This document shows positions 22,811-35,516 of a stretch of DNA of 64,000 bases, piece after piece. The translations under genes were made by a program, and so were the position numbers. The DNA comes from Cunninghamella blakesleeana. Lineage: Eukaryota; Mucoromycota; Mucoromycetes; Mucorales; Cunninghamellaceae. The notes under the pieces were generated by a model that was not told the DNA's origin, did no database searches, and saw only the letters and a program-made list of their open reading frames with translations. Each line of letters starts with the position of its first letter. Position 1 is the stretch's first letter. The stretch covers positions 1,054,001 through 1,118,000 of the forward strand of contig JAFCIZ010000006.1 of NCBI GenBank assembly GCA_017871115.1, read 5' to 3'.

Positions 22811-22889
22811 GGGTTAATTTTTTCCCCTTAGTTGCAAGTACGTTCTATGGCGGGTTAATCTTTCCCCACTACTTTTATGCGCGCAACTA
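22811..22889. repeat. Direct repeat GGGTTAAT-T/C-TTT-CCCC with flanking inverted repeat
   Basis: GGGTTAATTTTTTCCCC at 22811-22827 and GGGTTAATCTTTCCCC at 22852-22867 are direct copies 41 bp apart. TAGTTGC (22829-22835) and GCAACTA (22883-22889) form an inverted repeat around the second copy. The block is unusually GC-rich for the area and lies about 350-425 bp upstream of questin-oxidase copy 2. Confidence 0.6.
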
Positions 22890-24282
22890 TTTGAAAGTAA
22901 TTGGCATCTAAAAAATAAAAAATAGCAATAGCAAATGATAAGCATATTAAAGGATATACTATTATTATTATTATTATTATTACTATTATTATTATTATTA
23001 TTTGTAAAAAATAAAGAAAATATGGATTACGTTTATAGAATACAGCTGTTAGTAATAAATGGTAAATGAATTTTTGGTCAGAAATACATTTAATGTATAT
23101 ATATACACATTAAATGCATACTGTATTTATACAATCCATGTTTATTTTTTAGTTTAATGTATACTAATATTATTCCAATCTTCGATGTGTGATTTCATAG
23201 AATGTGAACATAATACTATGTTTTAATAAAAATAAATAACAGCGATAGGAATTAAAATGCATTCAGATATATATTATTATTATTACATTTCTATTACACT
23301 GCTATTATGTCCTTTAATAGTTTTTTTTAATACTCAATAAATTATGTCTTCATCATCCATTGGTGTATCTTTTAGCATAGGTACTTATATTTATTCAGCT
23401 TTATCATAACTGTGTTCTTAAGTTTTTTTTTTATTTTTCATATTTATGCTAATTTTACTAATTTCAATTGTTTCTAATATAGGTTTACATTGTCTAATCT
23501 CATTTTCTTTTTCATTCTTCTACGATCATTTCCAAAAAAAGTTTTAGAATATCATTGTTATAAATCATTCATCATATCTAAAATTATCCCATTATATGCT
23601 TTTTTTTTTTTTTTTTGCTAGTTTATATACTACAAATATATACATATTATAAATGAGTAAATGATATAATTATCAATAAAATAATAATAATATATAACAC
23701 AAATGGCAGATTATTTAAACAGCATTGATAAATCATTCTATTTTTATCTGGATAGAGTAGACGACTTTCTTTTTGTCTTAATCTTAATTACATGCCACTA
23801 TATTTTTTTTTATAAATTTATTAAAATATCTTGTTATTATTATTATATATATATGTTTCAGTTATTATACCTAGTATACTAAAGCATTCAATTTACTACA
23901 TAAGGTAAATTCAATCATTAGCCCAACTCCAAACTTAAGAAAGACTAGTTTCTACAATGGCAAAATGTATCTGATTGTCTCACCGGTTATTTTTAAGATA
24001 ATCAATTTTTGAAATACTGCACTGTTACAAACTAGTGATTTAAAATTATCATTTATAATATATAAAGCATATATAAGCGCGTAGCGAAATAAAAAATAAT
24101 AGAAAGAAGCGTGAATTTTTACAAATGGAGCATACAAAAAAATTAAAAATAAAGCTCCGATTTTTTAAAATAACGTGAGTTTTTTTTTTTCCACTTTTTT
24201 ACTTTTTTTTTATACAACTACCATCTAATATTATTTATACTTCTTTAACTATACATTTATAATAAATAATTTAAAAAATAAA

Positions 24283-25604
24283 ATGTCAACTGGAAAAGAA
24301 AATGAATCTAGTAACACTAATAATAGTTTATCAGAAGCAGAAAAATTTTTAGAGTCTTTAAATTTACCAAACACATCATCTGACGATAACACTACTAGTA
24401 CCAATTCAACTAAACCAACTTCAGCAGATCCTAATGATATTATGAATTTTTTGGATGAAATTTCAAAGTATCCTTCTGAAGATCAACAACAGCAACAAAA
24501 TGATATTAACTCAGATAATCAGAAAAACAAAGAACCTACTACAACTACTACATCTTCTGAATCTACATCTCAAAATAACAATAATGGTAGTTGGATGTCT
24601 TGGGGCAATTCTATTTTTGCTCAAGCTAGTGCAGCAGTTAAAACAACCACTGATCAAATCAACCGCACTGTTCAATCAGCTGAATCAAAACATTTATTAG
24701 AAGATCGTGTTAAACATTTACAAAGTTTAGTAAATAAAGATACTATTGAAAAATTAGGTTCTAACTTGAGGCAATTGACTACACAAATCTTGGAAACAGT
24801 GGCTCCTCCTATTTCTGAACATGAATTGGTGGAAATCTGGTTATCTCATGATATGATGGGGTATAGCGGTGTGGAAGCTTTAGTTTATCGTGCTTTTGCA
24901 AGAGTTATGGAACAAACAGAATCTGGCCAAGTAATTGTTAGAAAAGGAATAGAAGATGATCAAAAGGATGATGCAGAACGTGATTTAAACATGTGCGAAG
25001 GCATGTTGGAAGGAATCAAGTTAGCAAAGGTATATATAGACAAGTATAATTTTTCTTTTCTTTTATTTTTTTTTAAAAAAAAGAACATCAACGATGTGAA
25101 AAAAATATGATATACGTGTAACATTAATCAGTCATGTTTTTATCTTTTTCTTTTTTATAATAGGCAAATGTAGATCATCTTATTAAATTGCACTATGCCA
25201 AACCTGAATCAAGTACAGCCTATGATCCTCAATCCGGTTCAGTACCAGTTATCAACTGTCCTGTATTTATGGTAATTCAACCTGTCAAATATTCAATTAG
25301 TAACGATGGAACTATACCTTATCAATTGGTTTATGCTATTGTATTGGAAGATCCCACCAATCAACTATCATTCCAAACTTATTCTCAATCCATTCCTTTA
25401 TCTTGGTTGGATATTCCTTATGAAGAAAATGAATGGGTGGAAGATAAAATGGTTGATGTATTAAGAATGGCGGTAACAACAATTGCACAGGACTATGTAT
25501 GGACAAGAATGTCTGGTGGAAAACATTTGGTTCAAGCCGTTCAGGATGCTTCAAATAATGCACAACAACAACAAAATAATAATAATGAAGAAAAACAATC
25601 GTAA
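24283..25604 (+). CDS. MTC1: MTC1 family protein (maintenance of telomere capping 1)
   Basis: Two exons, 24283-25029 and 25164-25604; 1188 nt, 395 residues. The N-terminal 100 residues are S/T/N/Q-rich and contain the short acidic-hydrophobic motifs AEKFLESLNLP and IMNFLDEISKYP. The globular part begins SWMSWGNSIFAQASAAVK and continues through an amphipathic helical region (HLLEDRVKHLQSLVNKDTIE) to the conserved C-terminal block (HELVEIWLSHDMMGY, YVWTRMSGGKHLVQAV). This order matches the fungal Mtc1 family. Yeast Mtc1 interacts genetically with telomere-capping mutants and is found with early secretory vesicles; its molecular activity is unknown. The protein is cytosolic by sequence (no signal or TM). 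Confidence 0.85.
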
Positions 25605-26204
25605 TTTATATTTATATTTATTTATCATTCTTAATATTTAGCGTGAGTGTGTGTGGATATAATAATTCACTATTTTATTCTTTATTCAATAAGTTGATCA
25701 TTCATTGGATATATTGATATAAGCACTGTAGTTATAAGCTAATTCATTTTTATATAATCACATAATAATTTAAAATAAAATATATATTTTTAAAAAAAAA
25801 TAATAAAATAAAGTAATTTGTTCTTAATGAACACATCAATAAAAATGGATCATTATCAAAATTTGAATAATTCAATATACAAAATATAAATATATAAATA
25901 TTCTATGCTTAATCAAATCTACTTCTATTCATCATCATATTTTTATTATTTATTATGCATTTATTTTTATTGCTTTACCAATGGAAATTAATTGTTTTAT
26001 TGCTTATTTTTTTTAAAAAAGAATCAATGTCTACAAAAAAATATTACATTTTATATCCATATATGGCTATTTTATTATTACTATATTGTTATTTTAATGG
26101 TGCAAATGTCATCTATATTGATTTACAAAATGAAATAAAACTTTTTATTATTATTATTGTTGCTGTTATTGTAGTTGGGGTTGTTTAGTCTATAAAATAA
26201 TAAA
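25605..26204. other. Convergent intergenic region between MTC1 and QCR6
   Basis: AT-rich 3' flanks of both genes. A 77-codon hydrophobic frame at 25955-26188 follows base composition and has no supporting signal. A T8-A6 tract is at 26007-26020. Confidence 0.6.
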
Positions 26205-26635
26205 TTATTTGGTGGCGGCGAAAATCTTGGGTGCGGCCTATATTTCAATACAAAGCAAGTAAATGAAAATATTAAAAGTTGAGTACATAATATTATACAA
26301 TTTTTATAAAATTCTATTATTGATAATTATGATTATACGTATATGTATATAGTATGTACTTACACATTCATCGGCACAATGCATGAAATGGAAAAATTCT
26401 TCAATACCTATTTTAATTACCCATGAATTATATATATGTTGCTTAATATATTATTCTTTACTCTTTTTATTTTTTCATTTTTCCTTTCATTATCATTATA
26501 TTTTTACTTACAGTTTTCGCTGGATCCATTTTCAACACGTTCATTACATTCATCCAAGTGCTTTTTAAGGCTAGAGCATGACTTTGTACATTCTAATATT
26601 TAGAATATTGAAATAATATATATAAATAAAGCGAA

Positions 26636-26678
<43 letters not shown>

Positions 26679-26997
26679 GATAATAATAATAATAATAGGT
26701 TGTGTATTATTATTATTATTATTATAATTTTATATTACCTTCCATAATTTGTTCTTTAGGATCTTCAGGTTCTTCTTCTTCTTCTTCAACTTCTTCTTCA
26801 ACTTCTTCAACAGCTTGTTCTTCTTGTTCTTCAGCTACAGCTTCTTTTCTTTCTTTATCTTCGTCTTCCTTTTCAGGTTGTTCAGGTTCAACTACTTCTT
26901 CAATAATATTGGCTTCAACCACTGGTTCAGGAGCAGGTACTTCTTCATCGGCATACACAGTAGGGATGAAACTAGAAAAGAAATCAGAAATAGCCAT
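26205..26997 (-). CDS. QCR6: Cytochrome bc1 complex hinge protein, subunit 6
   Basis: Four exons: 26997-26739, 26592-26512, 26407-26364, 26237-26205; 417 nt, 138 residues (yeast Qcr6 147). I start at 26997 (MAISDFFSSFIP), not 24 nt upstream, as this gives the natural Qcr6-like opening. Then comes the strongly acidic central tract (repeated E/V/P, about residues 25-85) and the cysteine-paired helical hairpin: CTKSC, HLDECNERV, then EEFFHFMHCADECAAPK. The acidic hinge protein sits on the intermembrane-space side of complex III next to cytochrome c1 and assists cytochrome c docking. The last exon has only 11 codons (ending FAATK). Recognition is firm. Confidence 0.9.
26637..26697. repeat. (AAT)n microsatellite in QCR6 intron 1
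   Basis: About twenty AAT units with single interruptions (TACTAAT, GATAAT), followed by a (TTA)n run at 26707-26725. Both are inside the QCR6 intron between exons 1 and 2. Confidence 0.9.
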
Positions 26998-28908
26998 TTT
27001 ATTACAGTTTATACAATGCAAGTAAAAATATATAAAAAAGAGAAAGGAAAAAAAAAACTGTCGGGGTTATTTGTTTTTATTTTTTCAAAAAAAAAAGCCT
27101 AGCATGGAAGTCTTTATTTACCCTGAAAAAGAAAGAGTCACATAATAATATATAATATACACAATAATATATAATTTAACAATATAATAAAACAAAATAA
27201 TAACAACACGATAATACAATGAAATACAGTAATATATTAATATAATAAACATATAAAAATAAAAATACTTGATTATAACCAAAAGTAGAAGAGTAGGCGG
27301 AGTCTAAACCAATAAAAATAAACTAGTATTTAATAAAAGAATAGAATATATAGGTATTAAATTATCTACTACTTTGTTTTGATTTTTGATTTGATTCTTA
27401 ATATTACTAAAAATATAATTCCTGTTTTATTTACTTATATACTACTACATTAAATTAGGGTAACAAACGGTTAAACTTGACAATATCAATCATGCCAACA
27501 TAACAAAGAGAAAACTTTGTATATTGATAATAGTACCATATGAGAGAGGCAAAGGTAAAAAAAATTAATAGTAACTGCAAGAGAGAAACAAAAAAGGAGA
27601 AATTATACATTAAAATACAAAAAAAAAGCAAGGGAGTGACCCAAAAATAAGAGAGAGAAAGAGAGAGCGAAAGCCAAAGGTAGATGTTTCAACTTATGAT
27701 TACTAGACTAACCCATTCACTTATCCAAATCAATCATAGTATAAAATCAGAGATATGGGAATTCCACAATTAGATAAATTTTATATTTCCAAATAGTTTT
27801 CGTTAAGTTTTATTTGTTTTTTGTATTTTAAAAAAAATTATCCTTTTCATGCAAAAATCAAAAAAGGAAAAAACTATTTTTCTGGCATGAAACAAAAGTG
27901 GCCAAGCAAAGTAATTTAATACGATACCTTTTAGAAATATAAAGATAATCATTAAAATAAAAAAGGTTTTATTACTTAATACCATGCTCAAATAAAATAT
28001 CCGTCTTCAGAGATTCAATAAAATATTCATTATAATATAAAAAAAGATATGCATTAAATATCGAAAGTTTTTATTGCCTCCAATGGCTGTTTTTTGATGT
28101 AGTACGTTTTTCATACAATATCAAAGAAGGCTCCAAATATAATAGTATAGAATTAGCAATATTATGATAAATTCTTTAGAATATTAAGAGAATATTTTTA
28201 TTTTAGATAACAATAATTTTAAAAGAGGGAAGTAGAGGGGAAAAAAAAAGAAAGAGTTTAATAAATGAGGTATTTAGCCAAAGCGAGTTTTTGGGCCAGA
28301 GATTTTGGAACCACAGCTTTCGGGTTTTAAATTTTAATTTCATTTTTTTACCATTTATCTATATTATCTAAATTATCTTTATTACCTTATTTTGCCTTTT
28401 TATTTTTTTTAAAAAAAATAGTGACTATAAAAAATAACAAATGTTCATTATGACATATCCAAAATGATAAAAAATCAATTTTTTTAAAAAGTCATTAGAT
28501 AATCTTGTTCATATAACCCTATGGCCATTCAATATTATATAATCTTTAATTGACTTTGCAAGCTATACAGCTGAAAATTATTTTGATAATCTCTCACATA
28601 AAAATAAAATATAATAATATATTTTTCATAATTTTATATAATTACTTCCCATATGGTCCCGACTTTTTATTTTTTTTTATATCTTTTTTTTTAAAAAAAA
28701 AAAAAAATAGTAATAATAGTAATAAAAAAATATGCATACTTTTTTTTTTATAATTTTTTATTAAAACGGAGAAGTAAATCCAAGTTCTACAAACATCAGT
28801 CATCTTTTATCATATATAATAATAAAAATAAAAATACATAAATAAATGAATGCTAGATTATACGTTATAATAATGATGATAATGAATTTATTGAATTATT
28901 TATTTTTT
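26998..28908. other. 1.9-kb intergenic region
   Basis: AT-rich. Palindromic T/A tracts at 28403-28418 (T8-A8) and 28684-28707 (T9-A15). A slightly GC-richer patch at 28265-28330 has no frame or RNA fold I can defend. No gene supported. Confidence 0.6.
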
Positions 28909-30912
28909 TTAATCTTGATATTTCTTTAAGAATTCAGTATGGAAAGCTTTAATATTAGAACAAAAAGTATCAAATAAATGTTCTTCAGGTAAAAAGGTTG
29001 ATCTAAAATGATAGGTGCCCTCTACTTGTCCAAAACCAGAACCTATTTTTTTTTTTTAAAAAAATTATAAAAAATATTTTCAAATTTAGAAGAAAATTCC
29101 CACAGTTCCAACCAATCATCTATTTATTTTCATCTATTTCATCATTTTTTTTTTTTTTATTAATTCATTACCGGCAACAACGCATACACCTGTAGCTTCC
29201 AACATTTGTTCGGAATAAAACGCATCGGGAGCCAATTTTAATTTTTTAGCTTCCTCAATAGCTTTTGATGGTAAACGGATGCGTGGGAAAAGGTACATGG
29301 ACCCTTGAGCAGGTTGACAAGAAACACCTTCCATAGCATTAAAAGCATTTTCTAATAGCTGAGATCTTCTTTTTAATGATTGATAAATAGCGTCAATTTC
29401 TTGTTGATAGGTAGTATAGGAAGGATCATTAGGTTGAGGAGGGTGACACATTAAATCTACCAAGATTTGACCATGAATATTGGGACAAAGATTGACAGAA
29501 GCCATTTTATAAATTTGATCTAATACAGATTGTTCAATATTAATGCATTCAAAGTAACCACCACGACGACCGCATTCTCCAACCATCCCCTTTGAAATAG
29601 AATGGAAAGAAACTAATTCAACATGGTTTTTCACATCAGAACGTGGATGCTGTAACAATGCCTTTCTAAAACTAATAAAGGGACGTTCTTCCTGATTATA
29701 GATATTAGTTTGATAAACTTCGTCTGCCAATAAGACCAATTGTTGTTCATAACAAAACGTTAAGATATCTGTTAAATTGTCTTGTGTTAAACATTGACCG
29801 GTGGGGTTACCAGGGTTGATGATCACTAAAGCCCGTACGTCGATTCCCTTTTTTTCTCTTGATTCTTTAACAATGGTGGTTAATTGTTGTACATCTAAAC
29901 TCCAACCTTTTTCTTCTTCTAAATAATAAGGTACAGGGGTAGCACCTACAGAGGATAAAGTGGCACTGTACAAAGGATATTGAGGAATAGGAATCATAAT
30001 CCCAGAGTTACTGTGTTGTGTTAATAAGGTTAATAAGGTTTGGACTCCTGATGATGCACCTTGTGTTAAATAGATATGATTGCTGTTGGCAGGTTGTCCA
30101 GTTTTATCACGTTGTTCCAAAAAATTTGCTACTGTTTGCCGAATGGCCGGAACACCTTGTGAATGTGAATAAGCTCCAATACTAGGTCCAATATCCTTTA
30201 ATAATCGCTTAGCCCTTGCAATAGCATCTGATGGATATAATTGTGATACCAAAGCAGATTTTTCTTCAGTTAATAAATCAGGGTATTCACATAAGGATGC
30301 CACCTAATTTAATATATATATATAAATAGAATTATTAATAAAAATAATCATTCTTTTTTTTTGTTTTTTTACGTAAGTTTTCTCTTTTAAAAAATAATAC
30401 GATTTTTTTTAAACTTATGTCCCCATTTTTTTTTTTTTTGTTCTCTATTTCATATATTCTATTTTATTTATATAATTATTTATCCTATTTATAGTTTACT
30501 TACTTGGCGAAAGAAGGTTATAGGTTTTTGGTTGAGTTGTTGAGGATTACCAATATTACAGTTAACAACAGTATCAAAAGCATATTTATTTGTTTCAGAA
30601 CCTTTGGCAAGATCGTCACGGATTTCTTCAGCACGAATAGCTATTCTTCCACGTACAGCATATTCGACATTCTTGACATGATTGTTGATAGTATCTGAAG
30701 TTAATACTTTTTGGCCAGGTTGAGCTATTTATTCGAATAATAACAAAAAAAAAAGATAGTATAGAAAAAAAGTGAGGTATTTTAATAAATATATAAAACG
30801 AAAGGGGTAGTGGGTAATAATACCCTTATTACATATTTATAACTATATTAATAGAGATAACAATAAAAAAAGTAGATTTATAAACTTTACCTTGAATATT
30901 TTTTACAGTCAT
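28909..30912 (-). CDS. ALT1: Alanine aminotransferase
   Basis: Four exons: 30912-30891, 30724-30504, 30303-29172, 29042-28909; 1509 nt, 502 residues. Class I/II PLP aminotransferase of the alanine transaminase subgroup, interconverting alanine plus 2-oxoglutarate with pyruvate plus glutamate. Visible motifs: FDTVVNCNIGNPQQL near residue 65, IIPNPGNPTGQ-like INPGNPTGQCL, LADEVYQTNIY with the PLP-contacting Asp, and HSISKGMVGECGRRGGY, whose Lys is the Schiff-base residue. The C-terminus SGFGQVEGTYHFRSTFLP matches the family. There is no obvious mitochondrial presequence before MTVKNIQAQPGQK, so a cytosolic form is likely (inference). The first coding exon has 22 nt. Confidence 0.93.
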
Positions 30913-31729
30913 ACTAATATATATAAGTGTAGATATATAGAGAGGTTATATAAAAATAATATATATATATACTTGATAAAAATAACGAATAAAGAAAAGA
31001 GAGATAAAGATAAAAAAATCAAATCGACTAAGATTTATATGGGGTGGTTTAAAGCTCCGAATACAAAGCTATGATTTTGTGGAGAAAAAAAAAAAAAGGG
31101 TACTATAAAAATTACGTCTTTTTTTATACCCATATTTTTTTTTAATATAGTACTATATTCCTTAAATATATAAATTTGTATTTATTATTAATAATATTAT
31201 TTTCTTTTTAAAACAATCATTATTGTATATAATAAAATAGAATAAATATTTATGATATATTAAAAAAAATCCCAAAACAAGTTTTCGCTTTTTTTATAAA
31301 AGGAAAAAAAAAAAAAAATCAAAGCAATTTTTATGGATCCACATCAAACTTTAGATTATTTAAGAAAAATATAAGAGTTCTCTTTATTTACTTTTAAAAA
31401 AGGTAAAAAAAAGTATCTTGAGGGCCATTTTTTTTTTTAATTAGTACTGGTTTTCAATATGTTTTTTATAATACAAATATACATATGATTTTTCAAATTA
31501 GGAATATCTCAATGAAACCTAAATAAATGACTATCATTGGATAATCCAAAAAAAAAATTAGTTGTCGTTGAATAAATATATCATTATCTCGGTCTTTTTC
31601 CAACTATTGCCAATACCAATGTAATGCAATGCACTATAATATACATATATGTATATAATAGTATCAATTATATAATGATCTATTTTATTTTTAATACATA
31701 CTAATATTAATTTTTTATAAAAAAAAAAG

Positions 31730-31769
<40 letters not shown>

Positions 31770-31963
31770 TTATATTTATAATTACTATGATTATAATTTT
31801 TATATAAGCAAATAAATAGATAATAAAAAATAACAATAATAAAAAATAATAATAGTATAATGATGATAATAATATAATGATAATATAATAATAAAGTAAT
31901 TAATATATGTAAAATGAAAATGAAGAGAAAAAAGAATAAAAGTTAAATTATAATATATTTTTT
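30913..31963. other. Intergenic, 5' of ALT1 and 3' of the Ser/Asn-rich gene
   Basis: Contains AAAGCTCCGA at 31051-31060, the same decamer as upstream of MTC1, and an (AT)n run at 31735-31762. No gene supported; the 92-codon minus frame at 31558-31836 is built on the AT repeat. Confidence 0.6.
31735..31762. repeat. (AT)n microsatellite
   Basis: About fourteen TA units in the intergenic region upstream of ALT1. Confidence 0.9.
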
Positions 31964-32362
31964 TCAAAGAGGATAATAACCACTATTGTTTTCACCATCT
32001 GTCAAAGAGGATCCATCCGCATTTTTCCCCATTGCAAACAAACGACCATTTAATTCTACACAAGTATTTTCCCAACGAATCTTTTCTTCCCATAACTCCC
32101 GTAACTTTTTATAAGCCAACCCACTTAATACTTCAAAATGATCACATGTTGCTTGTAAGGAAGCCTCCAAACGTTGCCGCTCTTGTCTTTCCTGTAATAA
32201 CTGTCTTTTCAATTCTTCTATAGACTCTGATTCTGTTTCTTTTTCCTTTTCTTCTTGTTGTTGCTGTTGTATTTCTTTATTATCATGATGTTGATTAGTC
32301 ATAGATGAAGTAGAAGAAGTCGAGGGTGATAATGAAGGTGGCTGTTGAAGATGATCATTTTC

Positions 32363-32399
<37 letters not shown>

Positions 32400-33589
32400 T
32401 CGGAAGACATTGTTGCTGCACCTATCTTTTCTTCTTCTTTTTCTTCTTGATATTGTTGTTGTAATGATAATTCCTTTCCATTCCATGGTAAAGTTTGAAC
32501 TTGAACATGCCTTACTTTCTTTTTCATATCTAATTGATTTTGTTGTAATTCTAATAATTGTTGCTGATATAATCTTTCAGCATTAGAAGATACTTTTAAA
32601 GCTCTTATATGTTCTTCTGTTAAAACTGCTGCCACAACATCACTAGGTATTTTTTCATCCATTAATTGACATTGTTTTAAACGTTGGATCAAGCCAGCTT
32701 CAATCACATCCATTCCTTCACAAGTCATGATCATAGCATCTACCATTTTCTTTTTCTTTTCTCTTTCTTTTAATAATAAAGATGTTTGAGAGCTGTTAGT
32801 TGATGAAGTGGATAACAATCCTTTTAAGTTAGATGAAGAAGAAGGTGACATGATAGTTTTGGAAGAGGTGGTTAATGGATAATTCGTTATATCCGATGAA
32901 TTAGTTGTTATGGCAGATGCGTTACTGCTTGTAACCGGGTAATGATTTTGATGAAGAGCATGAGGATGATGATGATGATTATTGTTATTATTATTGTTAT
33001 TATTATTATTATTGTTGTTGTTGTTGTTATGATAATGTGATTTAGAGGGTGCTTTGATGGATAAACTACGAATAGAAGCAGTATATAAACTTGAATCCCT
33101 CCTAGAAGGTAAGACAGGTTCATTTAAAGAAGGTTTATTACTACCAGGCATGTTCCCAGACATGGATTCATAAAAGTGAGGCAGGCGAGAAGCGTTTTGA
33201 GTAATGATTTCAATATAGTTTTTACGATGAATAGTATTAGGAGCTGCATTATAAATAGACGATTCATTGTTTTTACTACCCGTATTATTATTGGACGATT
33301 TATTTTTATTCTTTTTTCTTAAAAAGAATGGAGTGGTAGTTCTTTTTGATGATGTAGAAGTAGAAGTAGATGTGGTTGTATTGTTTGTAGTAATAGAGGG
33401 TGACTTTTTAAATTCTTCTGGGCTAGTTGTATTCAAAAATTCCACTAAAGCTTGTGTCCCCGTTTTTCGTCGTCTTGGTCTTGGTGTTGACTCTAAGCTC
33501 CAATCGTCAAAATCATCAAAGTCATCATCATCTTCATATGTACTGATGGTCCTTGCGTCTTTTGGTTCATACCCACTTTTATATGCCAT
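31964..33589 (-). CDS. Ser/Asn-rich coiled-coil protein, unrecognised
   Basis: An intronless 541-residue frame starting MAYKSGYEPKDA. An acidic patch DDDDFDDFDDW sits at about 21-31, then RPRRRKTGTQALVEFLNTT. The TQALVEFLNTT piece resembles short helical motifs near the N-terminus of other fungal scaffold proteins, but I cannot name a family. The middle is low complexity (S, T, N runs; an N tract then HHHH around residues 190-210; a T tract near 405). A helical segment at about 280-350 (MIMTCEGMDVIEAG) and a C-terminal coiled coil at about 455-515 (ELKRQLLQERQERQRLEASL) are likely folded. No enzyme motif, signal or TM. Divergent from DcpS with 383 bp between the two starts. Confidence 0.7.
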
Positions 33590-33972
33590 TAAATAGGTTT
33601 TTTATAATTATAATGATGTTGTAATAGAATAATAACTAAAAATATAAAGATACTTTTAATAATAAGGGTGCAGCTAGGTTATTTTTATTTACAAGAGATA
33701 AAAGAACAAAAAAGGGATAAGCTTAAAAAAAATAAAATTAGAAATTGGAGGGAAAAAAAAAAAGTGAGAAAAAAGCGAAAGAGAAGAAAAAAAAAATTGG
33801 GGGAGATAAAAAATTTTTAAAACTTTTTTTTTTTTTTTTTTTTTCCTTCCACAATTTTCTCTCTCTCTTTTGCCCTCTTATTAATAACAATTATTCTTTT
33901 TTTTATAGAAATAAAATATTATTATTATTATTATTACTATTATAAATATACAAATATACCAACTTTTAATTC
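33590..33972. promoter_or_regulatory. Divergent promoter region between Ser/Asn-rich gene and DcpS
   Basis: 383 bp separate two divergent ATGs. It contains A-runs, a purine-rich patch (33760-33810), a T-run of about 20 at 33825-33844 and an (ATT)n run at 33922-33936. No TATA or CCAAT box was recognised. Confidence 0.4.
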
Positions 33973-34866
33973 ATGACAGTATTACAAGACATACTTCAAA
34001 ACTTTCAATTTGAGAGAAAGCTATCACAAGATTCACGTTCAAAATTAGTTCACATCTTGGGTAAAGTGAAAGGGCAAGACTGTATATTGTCGATAGAAAA
34101 ATTGCCTTTCGAAGATGAAGCCTTACCTACCTTTGGTCAATCGATTGCTCAATTAGATAAACAAGTAGATAATAATATTTATGGATGGGGATATGGCCAT
34201 TATGATTTAGCAGTTTTGGATACAAAAATTAAATATATCTATCCAGCCACTGAACTACATATTAAAAAATATGAAGAACAAGCAAAAGTCATGGTTATTG
34301 AAACACCAAAAGTATATCAACAAGTCACCAAACCTTATATTGATTCGATCCCATCATCAAGAATTGATTGGGTACATAATATTTTAAAGGGAGAAGCTGA
34401 AGTTGACCATGTTATATATCATGATCATGATCCTACACAAGGGTTTGTCATTTTACCAGATATGAAATGGGATGGAAGTACCATTTCATCTCTTTATCTA
34501 GTGGCTATTTTCATGGATCCTACCTTACTTTCCATTCGTTCATTAACACCAGCTCATCTTCCTTTATTAAAACAATTTCAATCCACTTGCTACCAACTTG
34601 TTAAAGAGAAGTATGGTTTAAGCCCTCATCAATTACGTTTGTTTTTTCATTATCAACCTAGTTATTATCATTTACATATCCATATCACTTCTTTATCCAT
34701 GATTGATCCTCCTGGTGCTTTGGTTGGTCAAGCCCATTTATTAGATACCGTCATCAGCAATTTAGAATTATATCCAACTTATTATCAACAAGCTACTTTG
34801 TCGTTTGTTATTGGAGAACGACATCCTTTATATTCAAATTATACCAAATGGATTCAATCTGAATAA
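33973..34866 (+). CDS. DCS1: Scavenger mRNA-decapping enzyme DcpS
   Basis: An intronless 297-residue frame. The C-terminal half is a HIT-type domain with the histidine triad in YYHLHIHITS (about residues 230-239), which supplies the catalytic central His. Upstream blocks typical of DcpS are SRIDWVHNILKGEAEVDHVIYHD (shortened here: IDWVHNILKGEAEVD) and FVILPDMKWDG. The enzyme hydrolyses m7GpppN left after 3'-5' mRNA decay to m7GMP. The protein is a little shorter than yeast Dcs1 or human DcpS (about 340-350), mainly in the N-terminal dimerisation domain. Cytosolic/nuclear by sequence. Recognition is firm. Confidence 0.9.
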   Translation: MTVLQDILQNFQFERKLSQDSRSKLVHILGKVKGQDCILSIEKLPFEDEALPTFGQSIAQLDKQVDNNIYGWGYGHYDLAVLDTKIKYIYPATELHIKKYEEQAKVMVIETPKVYQQVTKPYIDSIPSSRIDWVHNILKGEAEVDHVIYHDHDPTQGFVILPDMKWDGSTISSLYLVAIFMDPTLLSIRSLTPAHLPLLKQFQSTCYQLVKEKYGLSPHQLRLFFHYQPSYYHLHIHITSLSMIDPPGALVGQAHLLDTVISNLELYPTYYQQATLSFVIGERHPLYSNYTKWIQSE

Positions 34867-35516
34867 GAACATTAATACATAATAAAAATAAATGCATATA
34901 TCCTTTGATCATATCCCATTTTGGAAATATTGTGACAAGAAAAAAAAAAGCACACTTATTTTTTAAAGTTTTCAATAAGGAACAGACGGATAAAAAAACG
35001 GGCCATAAAAATTTTTGTATATCTTTTAAATAAAAAAAATGACCTGATAATAAAAAAACACCCATTTTACTAGTCTTCTTATACTTTTAAAATATATTTT
35101 AATTGTACTATTCATGAACGGCTAATTATATATTTTTATTATTCTTTATTTATTTCATTATTTATAATAAAAAATGTAAATAAAAATAGTTTAAGCGATA
35201 AATAATTAAAAAAGTATAAGGTATAAAAAATATGATGACTATACCTTTGAAAAAAATAATAATTTAACGGTGGTAATGACAGCAGCATATCAAGATTAGC
35301 CAATGAAATTCTCCAACCTTATTAAAAATTAACCTCCGCTATCGATTTTTTTAAATTTTTTTTAATATTTTTTTTTCTTCCTCTTTTTTTTTCTTCTTTC
35401 TTTCTTTTTTTAACTTTTCACTCTTTATTCTTTGTATATCTATAGTAGATCATCTATTATTTATTTACATATATATATTTAATATAATATAGATATATAA
35501 AAAAGAAGAAGAAATC
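34867..35516. other. Intergenic with ERG3 promoter elements
   Basis: CCAAT at 35300-35304 and CTCCG at 35334-35338 followed by a T-rich stretch, roughly 215 and 180 nt before the ERG3 ATG. A T-rich pyrimidine tract lies at 35360-35430. No gene supported. Confidence 0.5.

Larger units (their letters stand above)
22465..24282. other. 1.8-kb intergenic region, divergent between copy 2 and MTC1
   Basis: Contains the copy-2 promoter, the direct repeat at 22811-22867, an (ATT)n microsatellite at 22960-23002 and, near MTC1, AAAGCTCCGA at 24151-24160. The 61-codon minus frame at 23952-24137 is not supported by any family or splice evidence. Confidence 0.6.

Noticed and set aside
23952..24137. 61-codon minus frame upstream of MTC1
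   Set aside because: Looks slightly protein-like, but overlaps the likely MTC1 upstream region and has no recognised motif; not enough to call.
25955..26188. 77-codon hydrophobic plus frame between MTC1 and QCR6
   Set aside because: Composition-driven I/L/Y/F string in the 3' flank; no signal, splice site or family support.
26702..27102. Plus-strand frames of S/G or F/R composition
   Set aside because: Antisense of the acidic tract of QCR6 exon 1.
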